Shown here: piece by piece, positions 59,073-64,000 of the stretch | How the letters are laid out: the number at the start of each line of letters is the position of its first letter | Position numbering within the stretch: the stretch's first letter is position 1 | NCBI RefSeq assembly: GCF_019931215.1 | Contig: NZ_JAIOUB010000002.1 | Span: 620,001-684,000, forward strand | Origin: Alcanivorax limicola | Lineage (GTDB): Bacteria > Pseudomonadota > Gammaproteobacteria > Pseudomonadales > Alcanivoracaceae | DNA: 64,000 nt | Direction of reading: 5' to 3' | Position numbers and translations under genes: made by a program | The notes under the pieces: generated by a model | Database searches by the model: none | Told to the model about the DNA's origin: nothing | Seen by the model: only the letters and a program-made list of their open reading frames with translations

Positions 59073-60352
59073 CAACGCGAACGGGAGAGATGGATGCCTT
59101 TGAGAATTGACAGCGCCTGGTACAGGTCATAGTCGCGACCGGCCAGGCTGTCCTTCTTTTCCGCATCCGAGTCGTCTGGCGCCGTGCCACGCAAGTGGCG
59201 AGGTAGGTCTGCTTCGCGCATACCCGGTTGATCTTCCTGCAGCTCAACGCGGGCGATATCGACGGTGATGTCGGGAACGATGCCTTCCGCCTGAATCGAG
59301 CGGCCGCCGGGGGTGTAATACTTCGCGGTGGTCAGTTTCAGCGCCCGTTCATCATGCAGGGGCAGGACAGTCTGCACGGAGCCTTTACCGAAAGTGCGGC
59401 GGCCGATAATGATGGCCCGCTGCTGGTCCTGCAGCGCGCCGGCGACGATTTCGGAGGCAGATGCCGAGCCACCGTTGACCAGCACCACCAGCGGCACGCC
59501 ATCCAGGATATCTCCCCGGCTGGCGCCATAATTCACCCGGCTTTCGGCCTCGCGGCCCTGGGTGTAGGTGATCAGGCCGTTGTCCAGGAACAGGTCAGAC
59601 ACCTGGATTGCACCGCCGAGCACGCCGCCCGGATTGTTGCGCAGATCCAGAATCAGGCCATTGAGGTCACCGGATTCCTTCAGTTTGCTCAGGTGCTGAC
59701 GCACATCACGGCCGGTATTGTTCTGGAACTGGGTGATGCGCAGGTAGCCGTAACCGGGCTCGATGATTTCACTGCGCACACTGCGGATGGCAATGCGATC
59801 CCGGGTGAGCTGCACCTCCCGTGGCGAGCTTTCGCTGCCGCGCATGATCGACAATGTCACGTCTTCGCCAATCTCACCGCGCATCAGCTCCACGGCTTCG
59901 CCGAGATTCAGGCCTTTGGTAAAGGTGTCATCAATCTTGAGAATGATGTCGCCGGCCTGCAGCCCCGCGCGACTGGCGGGCGTGTCGTCCAGAGGCGTCA
60001 CGATGGTGACAAAGCCGTCTTCCATGCTGATCTCGATACCCAGGCCGCCGAATTCACCGCTTGTGGTGACTTGCAGCTCATCGAAATCCTCAGGCGTCAG
60101 ATAGGCGGAGTGCGGGTCCAGCTCCAGCAGCATGCCGCGAATGGCGGATTCCAGCAGTTTGCGGTCATCAATCTCTTCCACGTAGGTGGCGCGAATACGC
60201 TCCATGACCTCGGCGAAGATGCGAATCTCATTGACGGGGATGTCCTGCAGCGCGGCCATGTCGTCCAGAGATGGTGCGTCCTGGTTGGCAGGCTGGGCAA
60301 TAACGGTGGCGCTGAGAGCCAGAGCGGCAAGGCCGCACAACATGTGTTTCAT
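59072..60352 (-). CDS. ctpA: C-terminal processing peptidase CtpA
   Basis: A 426-residue periplasmic serine peptidase that in Pseudomonas degrades cell-wall cross-link hydrolases. The signal peptide ends near residue 20 ('SATVIAQ'); the PDZ domain (about 95-180) has 'GGLGIEISMEDGFVTIVTPLDDTPA'; catalytic Ser298 is in 'GGSASASEIVAGALQD' and Lys323 in 'RTFGKGSVQT'. I start at 60352 because the product then has a clean signal peptide. It follows envC by 22 bases and precedes the deacetylase-like gene. Confidence 0.95.
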   Translation of the reverse strand: MKHMLCGLAALALSATVIAQPANQDAPSLDDMAALQDIPVNEIRIFAEVMERIRATYVEEIDDRKLLESAIRGMLLELDPHSAYLTPEDFDELQVTTSGEFGGLGIEISMEDGFVTIVTPLDDTPASRAGLQAGDIILKIDDTFTKGLNLGEAVELMRGEIGEDVTLSIMRGSESSPREVQLTRDRIAIRSVRSEIIEPGYGYLRITQFQNNTGRDVRQHLSKLKESGDLNGLILDLRNNPGGVLGGAIQVSDLFLDNGLITYTQGREAESRVNYGASRGDILDGVPLVVLVNGGSASASEIVAGALQDQQRAIIIGRRTFGKGSVQTVLPLHDERALKLTTAKYYTPGGRSIQAEGIVPDITVDIARVELQEDQPGMREADLPRHLRGTAPDDSDAEKKDSLAGRDYDLYQALSILKGIHLSRSR

Positions 60353-60374
60353 CCGGATGCTTCTCTCTTGTGAA

Positions 60375-61613
60375 TCAGCTACGCGCGACGGGAGGCAGTG
60401 TAACACGCCGGTTGCACCACCGGTCCGGGTTGACCGGCTGGCCCTTGTGGCGAATTTCAAAATAGACCCCACTGGTGTTCATCCCCCCGGAGTCGCCGGC
60501 CCGGGCCAGTACGTCACCTTGGGCAACCCAGTCACCCACGTCACGCATCAGGCTCTGATTGTGGCCGTACAGACTCAGATACCCTTGTCCGTGATCGACA
60601 ATGATGATCAGACCATACCCCCTGAGCCAATCGGCGTACACCACGCGTCCGGGATGGATGGCCTGCACCGGGGTGCCGGCGCTGGCGTCCAGCAGTACGC
60701 CGTTCCAGCGCATGCCGCCGTCACGGCGTGCCCCGAAACTGACACGGGTGCGGCCCTCTACCGGCCAGGGCAGTTGCCCGGCCAGATCGCCGAACGGTTT
60801 GCCGCCAATGTCTGCCGGGATGTCCGAGATGGCGCGGTTCATGTCCTGCAGCAGCTTGTCCAGGCGGGCTTCGTCCTCGCGCAGCGAGCTCAGCTGGCCT
60901 TTCTGTTCGTCGACGCGGCGGTTCAGGCGTGCCAGTGCAGTAGCCCGTTCTGCGCGCGCCTTTTCCAGTTCCTTCTGCTGTCGGCTGACGGCCTCGCGGC
61001 GCTGGTAGAGCTTGTCCCGGGCATCACTCACTTCCAGGGAGACCGCCAGTAGTGCCTTGAGTTCGTCCTGCAGTTCATGCAATCGAGTATGCCGGGCGCG
61101 CTGGAAATATTCGTGATAGCGCAGCAGCCGCGCCACCTGGTCCGGCTCCTCCTGGCTCAGTAGCAGCTTCATCAGGGGTTCGCGGCCGCTCATATAGGCG
61201 GTGCGCACCGTCAGCTCCAGCCAGCGCAGCTGTGTGGATTGCTCGGCTGCCATGCGCAGCTGCTGCTCACGCAGCTCGGCGAGGCGCTGCTCGGCCTGGC
61301 GGGTCTCATTGCGTAATTGTTCGCCCTGACGTGCCAGCCGGCTGACCTCGATTTCGCGCTCACGCAGTTCGTTGGCCAGCTGATCACGCCGGCGCAGATC
61401 CCGCTGCTGCGTCTGTTGCAGCGCCTGGATGCGCTCCCGCAGCTCGCGCAGCTGTGCCGGTGAGGCCTGTTCGGCACCCGCAGGCAGCATCAGCGCAAAG
61501 CCCAGCAGGGCGGCGATAAGCTGCAAGTGACTGCGGCGGGCTTGGCGGCGGGCCTGGCAGCGGGGCTGGCAGCGGGGCTGGCAGAGGAGTATGGCGAAAG
61601 GAAAGCGGGTCAT
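60375..61613 (-). CDS. envC: Murein hydrolase activator EnvC
   Basis: A 412-residue EnvC-like activator of amidases at the division site. Two long coiled coils (about 45-150 and 180-260) precede a degenerate LytM domain (about 300-405): 'VSFGARRDGGMRWNGVLLDA' has Asn where active enzymes have His, and 'SLYGHNQSL' and 'YFEIRHKGQPVNP' mark the end, so it is probably not catalytic. The N-terminal region carries tandem Cys-Gln-Pro-Arg-like units before the hydrophobic signal helix; the true start may be internal. ctpA follows at 22 bases. The divergent rhodanese gene begins 152 bases upstream. Confidence 0.9.
   Translation of the reverse strand: MTRFPFAILLCQPRCQPRCQARRQARRSHLQLIAALLGFALMLPAGAEQASPAQLRELRERIQALQQTQQRDLRRRDQLANELREREIEVSRLARQGEQLRNETRQAEQRLAELREQQLRMAAEQSTQLRWLELTVRTAYMSGREPLMKLLLSQEEPDQVARLLRYHEYFQRARHTRLHELQDELKALLAVSLEVSDARDKLYQRREAVSRQQKELEKARAERATALARLNRRVDEQKGQLSSLREDEARLDKLLQDMNRAISDIPADIGGKPFGDLAGQLPWPVEGRTRVSFGARRDGGMRWNGVLLDASAGTPVQAIHPGRVVYADWLRGYGLIIIVDHGQGYLSLYGHNQSLMRDVGDWVAQGDVLARAGDSGGMNTSGVYFEIRHKGQPVNPDRWCNRRVTLPPVARS
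61537..61584 (-). repeat. Four 12-bp repeats inside the envC start
   Basis: Units begin at 61537, 61549, 61561 and 61573 on the plus strand; the last two are identical (CGGGGCTGGCAG). They encode CQPR/CQAR-like units ahead of the signal helix. Copy number would alter the n-region. Confidence 0.75.
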
Positions 61614-61764
61614 ACCGGTGTGTCGGGCCTCGGATCGGCAATTGTGACGGGGAGTTCGTCCGGCGTCGCGGGTCGTCGGTGACGGATCATGGATGACTGA
61701 TCATGGATGATTTGGTCCGGGTTGCCTATACTTGGGCGCCGTTTTCCTCTGTTCGGACGCTGAT

Positions 61765-62178
61765 ATGGATCGCATTTTTGAGTTCGCTGCCAACCACTAT
61801 GTTCTGGTGTCGGCATTTTTCCTGCTCTGGACCGCGTTTTTCTTTACCGAGTCCCGGCGCGGCAGTCGTCCTGTGACCCCGCAGATGGCCACCACACTGG
61901 TGAATCGCAACGACGGTGTCATCGTCGATCTGCGTGACGAGGACGATTTCCGCAAGGGCCACATTGCCGGCAGCGTCAATGTGCCCTACGCCAAGATATC
62001 AGAGCGTATGAGTGAGCTGGCGGGTTACAAGGAAAAGCCGGTGATTCTGGTCTGCAATGTGGGCAGCCATGCCTCGCTGGCGGGCCGTCAGTTGAAAAAC
62101 GAAGGCTTTGCGGCGCTGCATCGTATGCGTGGCGGCATTCAGGGCTGGCGCAACGATAACCTGCCCGTGGTGAAGTAA
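61765..62178 (+). CDS. Membrane-anchored rhodanese-like protein
   Basis: A 137-residue rhodanese-domain protein with an N-terminal transmembrane helix (about residues 12-28, 'YVLVSAFFLLWTAFFF'). The rhodanese loop 'LVCNVGSHASLAGRQL' holds active-site Cys97, and 'VDLRDEDDFRKGHIAGSVNVPY' is the conserved pre-loop. It is a sulfur-transfer or redox protein at the inner membrane face. The ATG at 61765 gives the family form; upstream sequence is not conserved. It overlaps grxC by one base. Confidence 0.92.
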   Translation: MDRIFEFAANHYVLVSAFFLLWTAFFFTESRRGSRPVTPQMATTLVNRNDGVIVDLRDEDDFRKGHIAGSVNVPYAKISERMSELAGYKEKPVILVCNVGSHASLAGRQLKNEGFAALHRMRGGIQGWRNDNLPVVK

Positions 62179-62432
62179 TGGCTGATGTGGTGCTCTATAC
62201 CACCCGCTGGTGCCCTTTCTGCATTCGCGCTATCGGCTTGCTGGATCGCAAAGGCGCGCCCTACACCAATATCGACGTTGGCGCTGATCCGGCCTTGCGC
62301 AGCGATATGGCTGCGCGGGCGGGGCGGCGCAGCGTGCCACAGATATGGATCGGTGAAACCCATGTCGGGGGGTGTGATGAGCTCTATGCGCTGGAGCGAG
62401 CGGGCCGCCTGGACGACATGCTGAACAACTGA
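62178..62432 (+). CDS. grxC: Glutaredoxin 3
   Basis: An 84-residue GrxC with redox centre CPFC (Cys12-Cys15) and the conserved 'SVPQIWIGETHVGGCDEL' glutathione-binding block. The ATG overlaps the rhodanese stop as TAATG. It is followed by secB, giving the conserved rhodanese-grxC-secB order. Confidence 0.97.
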   Translation: MADVVLYTTRWCPFCIRAIGLLDRKGAPYTNIDVGADPALRSDMAARAGRRSVPQIWIGETHVGGCDELYALERAGRLDDMLNN

Positions 62433-62473
62433 CCCGATGCGGGTCAGAACACAAACAGAATTTGGGGATTGTT

Positions 62474-62953
62474 ATGAGTGAAGTACCACAGCGTACGTTT
62501 CAATTGCAGCGCATTTATACCAAGGATGTGTCATTCGAAGTGCCCGGCGCGCCGGACATCTTCCGCAAGCAGTGGCAGCCCAAAGTGAACGTGCAGTTGA
62601 ACACGGAAGCGCGTCGGCTGGCGGAAACCGAGTCGGATTACGAGGTGGTGCTGAGCCTGACGGTGACTGCTGCCAGTGAAGAAAAGACCGTGTATCTGGT
62701 AGAAATCAAACAGGCGGGCGTCTTTACCCTGGCGGGTATCGAAGGCGACGAGCGCGAACAACTGCTGGGCGCCTACTGCCCGAATCTGTTGTTCCCGTAT
62801 GCCCGTGAGCTGGTATCTGATCTGGTCAGTCGCGGTACCTTCCCGCAGTTGCTGTTGCAGCCGATCAACTTTGATGCCCTGTTCCTGGACGCGAAACAGC
62901 GCCAGCAGGAAGGTCAGCAAGCCGCCCCGAAAGCGCCGGAAGAAACCCACTGA
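62474..62953 (+). CDS. secB: Preprotein translocase chaperone SecB
   Basis: A 159-residue SecB, the tetrameric chaperone that delivers unfolded preproteins to SecA. 'QLQRIYTKDVSFEVPGAPDIF' is the start of the family signature, 'YCPNLLFPYARE' the second, and 'LLLQPINFDALF' the third. The tail is Gln/Ala/Glu-rich. GGGGA lies upstream of the chosen ATG at 62474, 12 bases after another in-frame ATG. It follows grxC by 41 bases. Confidence 0.97.
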   Translation: MSEVPQRTFQLQRIYTKDVSFEVPGAPDIFRKQWQPKVNVQLNTEARRLAETESDYEVVLSLTVTAASEEKTVYLVEIKQAGVFTLAGIEGDEREQLLGAYCPNLLFPYARELVSDLVSRGTFPQLLLQPINFDALFLDAKQRQQEGQQAAPKAPEETH

Positions 62954-63019
62954 CAGCGCACTGCCCCGGCCTGAGCCGGGGCGTCACTAGTCGCTGATCA
63001 GGCGCTGACCAGGCTCTGA

Positions 63020-63481
63020 TCAGGTGCCCTCGAAGTCGCACTGTCGCCAGGCCTCGAACACGGCCACCGAGACGGCATTGGCCAGATTCAGGCTGCGGCT
63101 GCCCGGCACCATAGGCAGCCGTACCGGCGCGACGTCGGGCTGATCCATGAACAGCGCCTCGGGCAGGCCACGACTCTCCGGACCAAACAGCAGTATGTCA
63201 TCCGGCGCATAGCGCGCCTGGCTGTAGCAGGCCTGCGCCTTGGTTGAAAACGCCCATAACCGGCGTGTCCCGCGCCACCGGCAGAACGCCTGCCAGTCCT
63301 CATGCAATGTCACCGTGGCCTGATCCCGATAATCCAGCCCGGCCCGGCGCAGACGCTTTTCATCCAGCGCAAAGCCCAGCGGCGCAATCAGATGCAGCCG
63401 GCTGCCGGTATTGGCGGCCAGGCGCATGATGTTGCCGGTGTTTGGCGGTATCTCGGGTTCATACAGGGCGATATGCAGCAT
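63020..63481 (-). CDS. trmL: tRNA (cytidine/uridine-2'-O-)-methyltransferase TrmL
   Basis: A 153-residue SPOUT methyltransferase that modifies the wobble position of tRNA-Leu. The SPOUT knot elements are 'PEIPPNTGNIMRLAANTG', 'LLFGPESRGLPE' and 'RSLNLANAVSVAVFEAW'. The start at 63481 is the canonical 'MLHIALYEPEIPP'; ten upstream residues in the longer frame are not conserved. It is convergent with secB (66-base gap), the Pseudomonas order. Confidence 0.95.
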   Translation of the reverse strand: MLHIALYEPEIPPNTGNIMRLAANTGSRLHLIAPLGFALDEKRLRRAGLDYRDQATVTLHEDWQAFCRWRGTRRLWAFSTKAQACYSQARYAPDDILLFGPESRGLPEALFMDQPDVAPVRLPMVPGSRSLNLANAVSVAVFEAWRQCDFEGT

Positions 63482-63608
63482 GGGCGCATTATGCACCAGC
63501 TGTGCTGCCACGGGCAGGCTTCACTCGCCGTATGTCTGAAACAGGTAGCATCATGGGGGCAGTGCCAGAAGACGTGTCAGGGATCGGTTGCAGAAGGAGA
63601 GCGCAGAG

Positions 63609-64000
63609 ATGAAAAGCCCTAAATATGTGGTGTTATGCAGTGCCCTGCTGGCGGCTTGTGCCAGCGGGCCGTCCATGGATGCTGCCTTGCAGGCGGAAAT
63701 GGCTGCCGCCGATGAACTGGCAGCCAGTGAAGCCGAGGCGCTGCAGCGTGACTATGACGCGGGCCGTCGTTATTTCGAGTCAGGGCGGGTTGAGCGTGCC
63801 CTGGTGGAATTCGACTACGCCGCCTACTCAGGCTCCAATGCGGCAGCTGCCCGGCTGTGTGCCATCTATGGTGAGGGCCTGGGTATCAAGGTGGACCCGG
63901 TGAAGGGGGTGTTCTGGTGCCAGCGTGCCGCGCGGGCCGGGCATGCGCCGGCAGGCCCCCGGGCACGACAGTTGTTCCAGACATGGTGGCGAGAAGAGGA
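63609..64000 (+). CDS. Sel1-like repeat lipoprotein (partial, runs off the end)
   Basis: An open frame from ATG 63609 to the right edge (130 codons visible). A short signal peptide with lipobox 'LLAAC' (Cys17) is followed by a helical part and a tetratricopeptide-like stretch 'ARLCAIYGEGLGIKVDPVKGVFWCQRAARAGHAPA' that matches the Sel1 pattern (A-x-x-L-G-x-x-Y-x-x-G). AGGAGA precedes the ATG. The 3' end and further repeats are outside the window. Confidence 0.8.
   Translation, partial: MKSPKYVVLCSALLAACASGPSMDAALQAEMAAADELAASEAEALQRDYDAGRRYFESGRVERALVEFDYAAYSGSNAAAARLCAIYGEGLGIKVDPVKGVFWCQRAARAGHAPAGPRARQLFQTWWREE

Overview
The window looks like chromosomal DNA of a GC-rich gammaproteobacterium close to Pseudomonas and Alcanivorax. 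The evidence is gene order as remembered for the Pseudomonas chromosome: lptM-lysA / dapF-DUF484-xerC-HAD phosphatase, argH divergent from algZ-algR, hslO-hslR-yrfG / nudE-cysQ near pckA, yggX-mutY-asmA, hisB-hisH-hisA-hisF, and ctpA-envC / rhodanese-grxC-secB / trmL. The species cannot be named from sequence alone. No phage, transposase, integrase or CRISPR array is visible.

0-11.9 kb: the end of a HemS-like heme protein, then a minus-strand block (YqcC, HAD phosphatase, XerC, DUF484, DapF). The expected lysA-dapF neighbourhood is opened by about 5 kb carrying a metal-dependent hydrolase, a class II aldolase-like protein and a minus-strand trio: a CstA-type transporter, a 95-residue protein ending in Cys-Cys, and an ArsA-type ATPase. 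LysA, the small lipoprotein LptM (missed by simple length cutoffs) and ArgH follow.

12-24.3 kb: AlgZ/AlgR-like two-component pair, a TRL-like lipoprotein, a START-like protein, YihY, a tightly coupled response regulator / PAS kinase / unknown Cys-motif protein operon, PckA, HslO, HslR, nucleotidase, NudE, CysQ and a small membrane protein.

24.6-46.4 kb: the accessory heart of the window. It encodes an exported aspartic-protease-like protein and four lipobox proteins with hydrolase signatures: a 1336-residue ceramidase-like plus PI-PLC-like fusion, a 1960-residue protein with two serine-hydrolase modules, a 724-residue paralogue of its C-terminal half, and a 785-residue DUF6351-type protein. 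Mixed among them are a DASS anion transporter, DUF2798/YchJ with a divergent MocR regulator, a frameshifted FAD oxidoreductase and an exported PRC-barrel protein. The working inference is a surface system that hydrolyses lipids or polyesters and takes up the acids.

46.4-64 kb: MpaB-like oxygenase, tRNA-Phe, YggX, MutY, AsmA, a 7TMR-DISM kinase, a GNAT protein, hisBHAF, a bile-acid:sodium symporter-like carrier, a polysaccharide-deacetylase-like protein, CtpA, EnvC, rhodanese, glutaredoxin, SecB, TrmL and the start of a Sel1-like lipoprotein. Short tandem repeats (12-14 bp period) occur upstream of nudE, between asmA and the 7TMR kinase, after hisF, and inside the start of envC.
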